Shown: positions 1-6,207, numbered from the stretch's first letter. The stretch is 6,462 nucleotides of DNA from Fibrobacter sp. (GCA_012841225.1 DUVD01000099.1:1-6462); one strand, 5' to 3'. Translations and numbers: made by a program. The notes: generated by a model not told the origin, from the letters alone.

Positions 1-44
1 AAAATGCTTAATCCACCAAATCCAGAGTCGAAAACGCCAATCAT
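1..44 (-). CDS. murI: Glutamate racemase, N-terminal fragment (runs off left edge)
   Basis: Only the first 14 codons are present, reading MIGVFDSGFGGLSI. This is the conserved N-terminus of glutamate racemase, whose Asp-Ser-Gly loop forms part of the active site. The cytoplasmic enzyme converts L-glutamate to D-glutamate for peptidoglycan precursors. The ATG (44-42) overlaps the TGA of the upstream helicase/acyltransferase gene in an ATGA arrangement, so the genes are very probably co-transcribed and translationally coupled. The two catalytic cysteines known in the family lie beyond the window and cannot be checked. The short match is distinctive, but an aspartate/glutamate racemase relative is not excluded. 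Confidence 0.8.
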   Translation of the reverse strand, partial: MIGVFDSGFGGLSI

Positions 45-2188
45 AAAGCCTCTTCTATTTGCTTTCTAATGGTGGGAATAAGGTATTCTCTAATTTTAAC
101 ACCACCAGTTTCATTTTTAATTTGCAAAATATCGCAAGGTTCTAGTATTTTCACAGTAACTTGACGAGTCCCCATGTCTTTACGTCCTTCCCAGGCAGCG
201 CGAGTGCCTTGAATCACTATCGGCAAAATAGTCGCATCTAAGTCAGCAGCAATGCGAAAACCGCCACTCTTAAAAGGAAGTAATTTACCATTCTTACTGC
301 GCGTTCCTTCTGGAAAAATAAAGACACATGGAATACCTTTGGATTGCAAAAGCTCTTCTTTTACAGCAAGACCCACACCAGGCTTATCACGACTAATAAA
401 AACACAACCGATTTTAGTCATCCAAAAGCCTAAAAAAGGCAATCGTTTTAATTCGCGTTTCGCTAAAAAGCCAACGGTACGTGAAAGGGCAAGAAAAGCA
501 ACGGGAATATCGGCATAAGATTGGTGGTTTCCAATAACCACGACTGGGCGCGACCAATCCACTTTAGCCAGAGTGGCCTTGTTTTCTACAGTAAGTTCAA
601 TACGCAAAACGCGAAGGCAATAAGCAGCATAAGTCTGTATTTGGATATCGATCCACTGCTTTATTTTTTTGGGGCTAAATAAGCGTAAAAAACTAATTCT
701 AAGGACGGCAATGCCCATATATGCGATAATGCGAAAAAAAACGGTAATGCGAAATAAAAACAAAGGCATGAAGGTCTCCGGCAAGGGTTTCTCAAGGCAT
801 TGCAAAAATCGTGATTTTTTAAAAGGCGATAAACGACCTTTCCAATGTCGCTTTTTACAATATAACAAAACTAAAGCAGACTCGGCGCGCGTCACCCCCA
901 CATAAAAAAGACGACGTTCTTCTTTTAATTGCTTTTTCTTCACTTTTCGACTACCCTGACAAGATCCAGGAGTTAAGTTTTCCGCTAATCCCACATAAAA
1001 GACAACAGGATACTGTAATCCTTTAGAGGAATGGACCGTTTCCACATGAATCCCACTAGGAGAGGTCACTTCTTCGTCCGATTGGTGCAAAGGCAAACCA
1101 TATTCTCGAAGAGCCTGCTCATAATACAGTCGCTGGTGGTTGTAACGCACTAAAATGGCAAAGGCATCAAAAGGCAAGTCATAATCGAGTCTCATTTCTT
1201 TTAGATACTGCACTATTTTATTTATTTCTATAACCGGGTTTTCACTTTCCCAAAATTCGGGTTTTCGATTCTCTCTAAAAAGAGAATCCTGCCGGCAGTT
1301 GCCCGCCCGAAGAACCTTGCGCAACGCGAGCGGTTTGTCTGTAAAAATACGGTTAGCTAAGTCTAAAATGGAAGGTGTGGAGCGATAATTCCACTCTAAA
1401 CGGATCAATGTACTTTTAGGAAAGTCTTTTTGAAATCGAGTGATGTTGCCAATGTCTGCTCCACGAAAACCGTAAATCGCTTGATCATCATCGCCAACAA
1501 CAAATAAATGGCGTCGTTCGCCGAGCAATGCTCGCACCAATCGGTACTGAGATGGGTTGATGTCTTGGTATTCATCAACTAAAAACTCACTCCACCGAAG
1601 CTGAATAAAAGCCCTAAATTCACTATCCGATTCTAAAAGACGGGTGGCTAAATAAATCAGGTCATCAAAAACCACCTGTCCACTTTGAAAAACCCTCTCT
1701 CGAAGAGAACCTAAACGTTTTTCTAAGGTATTCGGCAAGCCTAAAGCAAAAAGCTCTTCTCTAGAAATCGTTTTGGCTCCTAAACCAAAACGCACTAAAT
1801 CACAAGCGAAGTCGCTCCCATCATTTTCTACAGGAATAGGACTCTTTTTAAAACCCAACCTTTCATAACCAAAAACACCATCGATTTTTTCTTTTAATAA
1901 AAACAAAGCTAAAGAATGAAACGTGCATAACCGAACACCCGCCTCTGGAAACAAGCTACAAACCCTCTCGCTCATCTCTGCAGCGGCCTTGGCGGTAAAG
2001 GTCAGCGAGAGTATTTGAGATGGTGGAAGCCCCGATGCAATTCGATATTGAATTCTTTTAGTAAGGACTGAAGTTTTTCCAGACCCCGCCCCCGCGAGAA
2101 TTAACAATTGAGAGTCTGTTTCGTGGTTGTGCAAAACAGCTTTTTTTTGATCTGAATTCAAGCCTTTTAAAATCTCTTGAACGTCCAC
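41..2188 (-). CDS. UvrD/Rep-type DNA helicase fused to PlsC-type acyltransferase
   Basis: A 715-residue protein with two unrelated enzymes. Residues 1-470 are a superfamily 1A helicase: Q-motif (LNSDQKKAV, 10-18), Walker A with K38, motif Ia (61-72), Walker B DEYQD (205-209), motif III GDDDQAIYGFRGA (232-244), motif IV with R269, motif V (382-391) and motif VI (423-435). Only about 110 residues separate motifs IV and V, against roughly 280 in E. coli UvrD, so the 2B subdomain appears to be missing. Residues 474-715 are a full 1-acylglycerol-3-phosphate acyltransferase: hydrophobic N-terminus (474-505), catalytic H555-x4-D560, GCVFISRD (594-601), FPEGTR (625-630) and ILPIVIQGTR (654-663). That enzyme makes phosphatidic acid at the inner membrane. 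The GTG start is chosen because GGAG lies about 8 bases upstream and an in-frame stop lies just before it. The ATGA overlap with murI implies co-expression. A stop lost through mutation or sequencing error is the main alternative to a true fusion. Confidence 0.9.
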   Translation of the reverse strand: MDVQEILKGLNSDQKKAVLHNHETDSQLLILAGAGSGKTSVLTKRIQYRIASGLPPSQILSLTFTAKAAAEMSERVCSLFPEAGVRLCTFHSLALFLLKEKIDGVFGYERLGFKKSPIPVENDGSDFACDLVRFGLGAKTISREELFALGLPNTLEKRLGSLRERVFQSGQVVFDDLIYLATRLLESDSEFRAFIQLRWSEFLVDEYQDINPSQYRLVRALLGERRHLFVVGDDDQAIYGFRGADIGNITRFQKDFPKSTLIRLEWNYRSTPSILDLANRIFTDKPLALRKVLRAGNCRQDSLFRENRKPEFWESENPVIEINKIVQYLKEMRLDYDLPFDAFAILVRYNHQRLYYEQALREYGLPLHQSDEEVTSPSGIHVETVHSSKGLQYPVVFYVGLAENLTPGSCQGSRKVKKKQLKEERRLFYVGVTRAESALVLLYCKKRHWKGRLSPFKKSRFLQCLEKPLPETFMPLFLFRITVFFRIIAYMGIAVLRISFLRLFSPKKIKQWIDIQIQTYAAYCLRVLRIELTVENKATLAKVDWSRPVVVIGNHQSYADIPVAFLALSRTVGFLAKRELKRLPFLGFWMTKIGCVFISRDKPGVGLAVKEELLQSKGIPCVFIFPEGTRSKNGKLLPFKSGGFRIAADLDATILPIVIQGTRAAWEGRKDMGTRQVTVKILEPCDILQIKNETGGVKIREYLIPTIRKQIEEAL
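767..779 (-). promoter_or_regulatory. Internal ribosome binding site and ATG for a stand-alone PlsC product
   Basis: On the minus strand GGAG (779-776) is followed by six bases and an in-frame ATG (769-767) encoding M474 of the fused protein. Initiation here would give a 242-residue acyltransferase, close to the 245 residues of E. coli PlsC, starting with its normal hydrophobic N-terminal segment (MPLFLFRITVFF). The helicase part already reaches the usual family ending (SPFKKSRFL, about 454-462), so almost no linker separates the modules. Whether ribosomes use this start cannot be seen from sequence. Confidence 0.5.
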
Positions 2189-2209
2189 TTGACTTTCTCC
2201 AATTCAAAT

Positions 2210-2240
2210 AAAAAAGGCGCGATCTAGTCCGTCGCCTTTT
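2210..2240 (-). terminator. Intrinsic terminator of the methyltransferase/glycosyltransferase operon
   Basis: Bases 2212-2221 pair with 2230-2240, leaving one bulged base (2232) and an eight-base loop (2222-2229). The GC core is GGCG/CGCC flanked by A/T pairs. Read on the minus strand the hairpin ends in six T residues (2215-2210). It lies 36 bases after the stop of the flippase-like gene and about 20 bases before the helicase start, so it should separate the two units. Confidence 0.75.
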
Positions 2241-2270
2241 ATTATAAACGCTTGTAGAAAGAAATAAAAA
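2241..2270 (-). promoter_or_regulatory. Possible promoter for the helicase/acyltransferase-murI operon
   Basis: The minus strand carries a perfect TATAAT at 2246-2241. The best -35 candidate at normal spacing is poor (TTTTTA at 2270-2265, 18-base spacer). A start about seven bases past the -10 box would fall inside the upstream arm of the terminator at 2210-2240. The AT-rich context makes a chance match possible. Confidence 0.35.
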
Positions 2271-2275
2271 ACCTT

Positions 2276-3253
2276 TTAGACTTTTTTACGGTCGAACCAA
2301 AAGAATACGGCGCCAAATAAACTTAGCAGAAGACTTGCTAAGTAAGCCAAAAGTTGAACCAACACCGCTTCGAGGCCTGGAACACCTGCTTTGGCAAAAA
2401 GGGATTGAGCTAAAAGTTCTCTAGGGCCAAATCCACCAATAGAAATAGGGAGAGCACTAATGATCGCAATCATCGGGATGTAAAAGAAATACCAAGAGAC
2501 GGAAATATCTAAGCCTATAGCCCAACCGCAAAAAAAATGCACTAGCACACGGAGCATTTGCGTGATTCCAGAGAGTAACGTAATCTGCCCCCACAAACGG
2601 GAGGTCCTAAAGTACTGAAACCTAGATTGCATCCGCAAAAAACGTTCTTGAAAAGATTCAGGTAGCAAAAGACCTGTCACCCGACTTAAAAGTTTGCCTA
2701 ATCTTTTGCTAAAAAGAGCGGCTAGAAAAGCACAAAAAGCTAAAAACACCCAAAGAGAGGGCAACAAGAAAACGCGTTGGCTGTCATCGTAAACAAAAAA
2801 AAGCGCCCCTACAACAAGAGCCAAGGCATTCAAAAAAAATAAACCAAACAAGCGATCAAAAAAAGTTGCAGTAAGCCCCCCACCCACAGAATCTTGGCCA
2901 CCCTGAACTCGAATGTCGTAAATCTTTTTGACGTCCCCACCGACATTGCCAGGCATAAAGTTGTTAAAGAAAAGCCCGACAAAATAAAGTTTTAATAAAT
3001 GAAAATAAGAGAGGTAAATCTTCTGTTTTTCTAAAAGGATCTTCCACTGTAAACAGCCTGTCAAATTGGAAAGCCCCAAACAAAGCAAGGCGATGAATAG
3101 AGGCAAGCCATTCATTTCAGAAATTAATTCGGATAGGTCTCCAGAATCCCACCCTGGAGTATGCGTTATATTTTGATACACAAAATAAGCAGGGACTATT
3201 GTCACTAGCATTTTTGCCACAAAAATTAAATTCGATTTTACTGATTGATTCAT
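2276..3253 (-). CDS. Flippase-like integral membrane protein (LPG_synthase_TM / UPF0104 family)
   Basis: A 325-residue polytopic inner-membrane protein with about eight hydrophobic segments (near 8-26, 50-66, 82-98, 132-154, 162-180, 225-247, 254-274 and 293-319). Family signatures are visible: QWKILL (69-74), the FFNNFMPGNVGGDVKK loop (95-110), FFDRLFGL (131-138) and the late IGGFGPRE (272-279). The fold is shared with the membrane half of lysylphosphatidylglycerol synthase MprF, but the cytoplasmic aminoacyl-transfer domain is absent, so lipid lysylation is not expected. Members often sit with glycosyltransferases and are thought to move or help process lipid-linked compounds. That role is inferred from context. 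The ATG overlaps the glycosyltransferase stop (ATGA, 3253-3250), indicating coupled translation. It is the last gene of its operon, before the terminator at 2210-2240. Confidence 0.88.
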   Translation of the reverse strand: MNQSVKSNLIFVAKMLVTIVPAYFVYQNITHTPGWDSGDLSELISEMNGLPLFIALLCLGLSNLTGCLQWKILLEKQKIYLSYFHLLKLYFVGLFFNNFMPGNVGGDVKKIYDIRVQGGQDSVGGGLTATFFDRLFGLFFLNALALVVGALFFVYDDSQRVFLLPSLWVFLAFCAFLAALFSKRLGKLLSRVTGLLLPESFQERFLRMQSRFQYFRTSRLWGQITLLSGITQMLRVLVHFFCGWAIGLDISVSWYFFYIPMIAIISALPISIGGFGPRELLAQSLFAKAGVPGLEAVLVQLLAYLASLLLSLFGAVFFWFDRKKV

Positions 3254-4359
3254 ATCGTCTGATTCACCTGTTGTTCCAGAGCCATCAAAGTTTCTGCGGC
3301 TGCTTTATCCCAACTAAACTCTGCTGCGTGCTTTTGCGCTTGGATCTCAAGAGACTCGCGGCGCTTGTTGTTCGTATAAAACAATTCCATTGCGAGTGCG
3401 CATGACGCCGCTTCTTTTACAGGAAATAAAATTCCCGTTTGTTGATCGATGACGCTATCAATTAAACCAGGAACAGCCGAAGCGATGGTCGCCGTCTTGC
3501 ACTCCGCTGCTTCGATAACCGTAAGTCCCCAACCTTCCTTATAGCTAGTCTGCAAAAGACCAATAGCCCCAGCAAGCAAAGCCCTTTTTTTTTCTCCAGA
3601 AACAAAGCCCTCTAAAATCACTTTATCACACAAGCCGTATCGCGAGATAATGCTCTTCATTTTTTTTAATAAAGGGCCACCTCCTGCAATACGAAGTTTT
3701 ACGTCTGGGTATTTTTTAGAAAAGAGGCTAAAGGCTTCTAGAGCAGTATAAATGCCTTTGTAACGATGCAAACGCGACAGCCATAAAAAGTAATTTCCTT
3801 TTTGAGCGGGCAGGATGAAATCAGAAGGTAAACCTTCTGCACCATTATAAATCAGCTGTATTTTAGATGGAGAAATGCCTAAGTTGCTAAGTTCTTTTTG
3901 CGTGCTAGGACTCACTACTAGAAAGTTGCTTTTCTTATAAAACAAAGGGATTAGTTTTTCAAAAAGCCACACTCCCAAAGCAATTGGAAAAGGGGCTTCA
4001 GAAAAAATCGAACTCTTCCACAAATGGTGAATCTGAATTAAATGAGGTTTTTTTGAGAGACAAGGGGTAAATAAAGGCAGCTTATTTAAGTCTTCGTAAA
4101 TGACATCAAACTGGTGTTCTCGATCTAATTTTTTTAGCGAGAGAGCAAAGTGGAATTGAAAAAGCAAATCAGTGCCAGAACGAATCACTTCGATACCGTC
4201 AACCGTTTCACGAGAAAGCGCGCCAGGAAAAGTCGTGGTAAAAAGAACCACTTGATGCCCTTTTTTTACCAAACGAGAAAAAATACGATGTAAATGCATT
4301 TCGGCACCGCCGGCGGCAGGGTGCATACGATCTCGATAATTAACCACCAATATCTTCAT
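3250..4359 (-). CDS. GT4-family glycosyltransferase
   Basis: With the preferred ATG at 4359 the product has 369 residues. It has the GT-B two-lobe layout of retaining GT4 enzymes, which transfer a sugar from a nucleotide-sugar donor. Near the N-terminus are MKILVVNYRD and the glycine-rich GGAEMHLHRI acceptor-side loop. The C-lobe has IYNGAE, FLWLSRLHRYKG, RIAGGGP and LEGFVSGEKK, then the donor-site E-x7-E motif (EGWGLTVIE) and VPGLIDSVIDQQTGILFP. No membrane segment is evident, so it is probably cytosolic or membrane-associated. Donor and acceptor cannot be deduced. An in-frame TTG at 4365 would add two residues, but ATG-AAG-ATA matches the family start better. Neither has a good Shine-Dalgarno sequence, and the upstream methyltransferase stop lies only 12 bases away, so reinitiation is likely. 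The neighbours suggest glycolipid or surface-glycan synthesis. Confidence 0.9.
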   Translation of the reverse strand: MKILVVNYRDRMHPAAGGAEMHLHRIFSRLVKKGHQVVLFTTTFPGALSRETVDGIEVIRSGTDLLFQFHFALSLKKLDREHQFDVIYEDLNKLPLFTPCLSKKPHLIQIHHLWKSSIFSEAPFPIALGVWLFEKLIPLFYKKSNFLVVSPSTQKELSNLGISPSKIQLIYNGAEGLPSDFILPAQKGNYFLWLSRLHRYKGIYTALEAFSLFSKKYPDVKLRIAGGGPLLKKMKSIISRYGLCDKVILEGFVSGEKKRALLAGAIGLLQTSYKEGWGLTVIEAAECKTATIASAVPGLIDSVIDQQTGILFPVKEAASCALAMELFYTNNKRRESLEIQAQKHAAEFSWDKAAAETLMALEQQVNQTI

Positions 4360-4371
4360 AATCAATTAATT

Positions 4372-5148
4372 TTATTTTTTTCCTAAAACACCAATGCTCA
4401 ACTGGGTATAATGCATTAAAGGAACAGTTTCTAGGGCATCTAAAATTTGGTCTTTAGTTTTTTGATAAGCTGTTCCCGAAAAAGGATATTTAGGCAATTC
4501 AATGTTAAAGCGAAAACAAAGTTCACGGAACATTCGATAAAATAAATTAGGACGCATCCAATCGCCATAAGAATAACGCACACTAAAACCAGCCTGCGTC
4601 ATAAGACCTTTTAATTGTGGCATAGTATACTCAGTTTCCCAGCCGGCAAACCACCTATCAAAAGCAATTAAGATATGCTTAAAAACAGTGTAAGGGTGTA
4701 TAGTTTGAGGCACATCGCAAAGACAATGCCCTCCCTTTCTTAAAATCCTGTAGTTTTCTCGTAGTAAAGCGAGCGGGTCTTTAAAGTGCTCCGCTAAGCC
4801 CTGATGAAAAACCAAGTCAAAAGTCCCATCTTGGAATGGAGAGGAAAAAGCGTCGCCTCGAATCAAATGGACACTATCGAACAGGCCTTCTTTTATTCTT
4901 TGCGAATTCACTATTTTTAAGCTGTTTTCGGCAAAATCTAAAACATAAACTTCGGCACCGGCGCGAGCTAACTCAATACTATCTCTTCCTGTACCGGCTC
5001 CCACTTCGAGAATTTTCATGCCTTCTAAGTTAAAATGCTTTTTAATAGATTTTAGAACAGAAGGAGAAGAAGGATAAAGTTTTTCCATATCATTCTTCTG
5101 TTTCCAGAATTGATTCCAAACCGATTGTGTGGGCTCTTTAATTGTCAT
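4372..5148 (-). CDS. Class I SAM-dependent methyltransferase
   Basis: Starting at ATG 5148 the protein has 258 residues. Its Rossmann-type methyltransferase core is clear: motif I ILEVGAGTGRDS (46-57) for SAM binding, an acidic residue ending strand 2 (D71), RGDAFSSPF (97-105) and the strand-4 region FDLVFHQGLAEH (110-121). This resembles the Methyltransf_11 group. The post-core region is rich in aromatic residues and may bind the acceptor, which is unknown. A longer frame opens at GTG 5244 but lacks a ribosome binding site, and its extra residues look non-conserved. The ATG at 5148 overlaps the stop of a short upstream frame (ATGA), supporting this start. It heads the operon with the GT4 enzyme and flippase-like protein, so a methylated sugar or lipid-linked glycan is a reasonable but unproven substrate. 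A small-molecule or quinone methyltransferase remains possible. Confidence 0.85.
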   Translation of the reverse strand: MTIKEPTQSVWNQFWKQKNDMEKLYPSSPSVLKSIKKHFNLEGMKILEVGAGTGRDSIELARAGAEVYVLDFAENSLKIVNSQRIKEGLFDSVHLIRGDAFSSPFQDGTFDLVFHQGLAEHFKDPLALLRENYRILRKGGHCLCDVPQTIHPYTVFKHILIAFDRWFAGWETEYTMPQLKGLMTQAGFSVRYSYGDWMRPNLFYRMFRELCFRFNIELPKYPFSGTAYQKTKDQILDALETVPLMHYTQLSIGVLGKK

Positions 5149-5216
5149 AAATCCAAATATATGAATTGAAACGCAGCATATGAATTTCCTCTGCTTATTT
5201 CTTGTATTTTCAACAT
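5145..5216 (-). CDS. Possible 23-residue leader peptide coupled to the methyltransferase
   Basis: A short frame starts at ATG 5216, behind a strong AAAGGAG (5229-5223) at six-base spacing. It ends at TGA 5147-5145, overlapping the methyltransferase ATG as ATGA. The peptide begins MLKIQEISRGNSY and ends in an aromatic, hydrophobic stretch (FQFIYLDL). This is the only strong ribosome binding site upstream of the methyltransferase, whose own start is preceded only by a weak GGAT. The frame may therefore deliver ribosomes to the operon rather than make a functional peptide. No run of a single amino acid typical of attenuation leaders is present. No homologue is recognised. Confidence 0.45.
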   Translation of the reverse strand: MLKIQEISRGNSYAAFQFIYLDL

Positions 5217-5228
5217 ACTTGTCTCCTT

Positions 5229-5277
5229 TAAGTGACTTCGTCACGAATAAGTGACCACTTTAGTGTGTTGTAAGTGC
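5229..5277. promoter_or_regulatory. Repeated TAAGTG half-sites, candidate activator/operator region
   Basis: TAAGTGAC occurs at 5229-5236 and again at 5248-5255, and TAAGTG recurs at 5271-5276, giving spacings of 19 and 23 bases, about two helical turns. Inverted copies are interleaved: GTGAC(5232-5236)/GTCAC(5240-5244) form a dyad around TTC, and AAGTG(5249-5253)/CACTT(5256-5260) form a second dyad. Relative to the start expected from the sigma-54 promoter these lie at about -60 to -107, where bacterial enhancer-binding proteins often bind. They also lie directly upstream of the minus-strand leader frame, so they could affect both directions. Confidence 0.45.
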
Positions 5278-5309
5278 ATTTTTTAAGAAAAAGAAATGTT
5301 TTACACTTT

Positions 5310-5325
5310 TGGCACACTCCTTGCT
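5310..5325 (+). promoter_or_regulatory. Sigma-54 (RpoN) -24/-12 promoter of the sigma factor gene
   Basis: The sequence TGGCACACTCCTTGCT matches the sigma-54 consensus TGGCACGNNNNTTGCW at every fixed position except the G after TGGCAC. GG (5311-5312) and GC (5323-5324) have the required spacing. The expected start is near 5336, giving a short leader of about 37 bases with TAAGGA (5356-5361) before the ATG at 5373. A sigma-70 alternative beginning with TTTACA at 5300 lacks a credible -10 box. Use requires an rpoN gene and an activator ATPase elsewhere in the genome. Confidence 0.75.
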
Positions 5326-5372
5326 CCTTAAAAAAGCGATATTAAAGATTGATAGTAAGGAAATTTTAAAGC

Positions 5373-6185
5373 ATGCATATAGACTCTACAGATACTACTC
5401 TAAAACGTTATCTCGAAGACATTAGAAAAACAGCCCCTCTTTCTAGAGAAGAGGAGCAAATATTGTTTCAAAAAGCAAAAGAAGGCGATAAAATCGCACG
5501 CAAGAAATTGATTTCTGCGAACATGCGATTTGTTCTTAAAGTTGCCATTCAATACCGTGGTTGCCCTATTCCTCTTCCAGACCTCGTTAGCGAGGGCGCT
5601 ATGGGCTTAGTGCGCGCGATCGAATCTTTTGAACACACTCGTGGATTAAAATTCATTAGTTATGGTGTATGGTGGATTAAAGCGTATATCACTCGAGCTA
5701 TCAACGAACAAGGCAACTTGATTAGGCTTCCAGCAAACCAGCATTTGCGCGTTCGTAAGGCCTTACACGAGCAATCTCGTGGTAAAGAAATCAACGAAGA
5801 AATTCGCGAACTGATTCAAATCGGTCAAAGAGGCGTTTCCTTTGATAGCCCTCTTAAAGCTGACTCTAAAGCAACTTATGCCGAAGTACTCGCCGATACT
5901 ACCGCTTCAAACCCTGAAGCAGATTCAGAAATTCAGAGTGTAGAGGCCCTAGCAAGAGACTTGATGGAACAGCTTCCAGAAAGAGAAGCGAAAGTCATCA
6001 CAGGCATTTTTGGAATTAATCAAGAAGCACCTCAAACGCTCCGCGAAGTGGGTGAATCTATGAATATTTCCCACGAACGCGTTCGTCAGCTTAGAGACCA
6101 AGCCTTAAGAAGAATACGAAAGTACAACAGCCGAGAATTCCTTCAAGAAAAGAAAGACGCCTTCTTGGCCGCTATTAACAAGTAA
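5373..6185 (+). CDS. RpoD-like sigma-70 family RNA polymerase sigma factor, probably alternative
   Basis: The 270-residue protein contains region 1.2 (about 8-36), region 2 (47-120, with DLVSEGAMGLVRAIESFEHTRGLKFISYGVWWIKAYI), region 3 (121-160) and region 4 (about 190-250, with the LREVGESMNISHERVRQL helix-turn-helix). It lacks sigma region 1.1 and the non-conserved insert of E. coli sigma-70, as do other short RpoD-like factors. Some promoter-reading positions depart from consensus: A104 where E. coli has Q437, and H234 where it has R584. T107, E235, R238 and Q239 are kept. Region 3.1 is about 14 residues shorter than usual. The protein directs core RNA polymerase to a promoter subset. The ATG follows TAAGGA by 11 bases, and a sigma-54 promoter lies just upstream. 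No anti-sigma gene is visible next to it. It could instead be a lineage-specific primary sigma, but the sigma-54 promoter argues against that. Confidence 0.9.
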   Translation: MHIDSTDTTLKRYLEDIRKTAPLSREEEQILFQKAKEGDKIARKKLISANMRFVLKVAIQYRGCPIPLPDLVSEGAMGLVRAIESFEHTRGLKFISYGVWWIKAYITRAINEQGNLIRLPANQHLRVRKALHEQSRGKEINEEIRELIQIGQRGVSFDSPLKADSKATYAEVLADTTASNPEADSEIQSVEALARDLMEQLPEREAKVITGIFGINQEAPQTLREVGESMNISHERVRQLRDQALRRIRKYNSREFLQEKKDAFLAAINK

Positions 6186-6207
6186 ATTACTCTTAAAAAA
6201 CTTAACC

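Noticed and set aside
252..905. Plus-strand open frames at 252-518 and 669-905
   Set aside because: They lie antisense within the conserved helicase/acyltransferase gene, have no ribosome binding sites and encode basic, low-complexity sequence.
3199..3405. Plus-strand open frame of 68 codons, and a similar one at 4836-5033
   Set aside because: Both are antisense to well-supported genes and show no recognisable protein features.
4360..4365. TTG at 4365 as the glycosyltransferase start
   Set aside because: It adds only two residues directly after an in-frame stop and has no better ribosome binding site. ATG at 4359 gives the usual MKILVV beginning.
5149..5244. GTG at 5244 as the methyltransferase start, adding 32 residues
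   Set aside because: No ribosome binding site precedes it, and the added residues do not look like a methyltransferase N-terminus. The strong AAAGGAG downstream serves a different frame that ends at the ATG of 5148.
5232..5244. GTGAC-TTC-GTCAC dyad as a terminator
   Set aside because: The stem is only five pairs and no T-run follows in either direction. An operator or activator site is more plausible.
5300..5330. Sigma-70 promoter with TTTACA at 5300-5305 ahead of the sigma factor gene
   Set aside because: No acceptable -10 box occurs at 16-18 bases, whereas the overlapping -24/-12 motif fits sigma-54 almost exactly.
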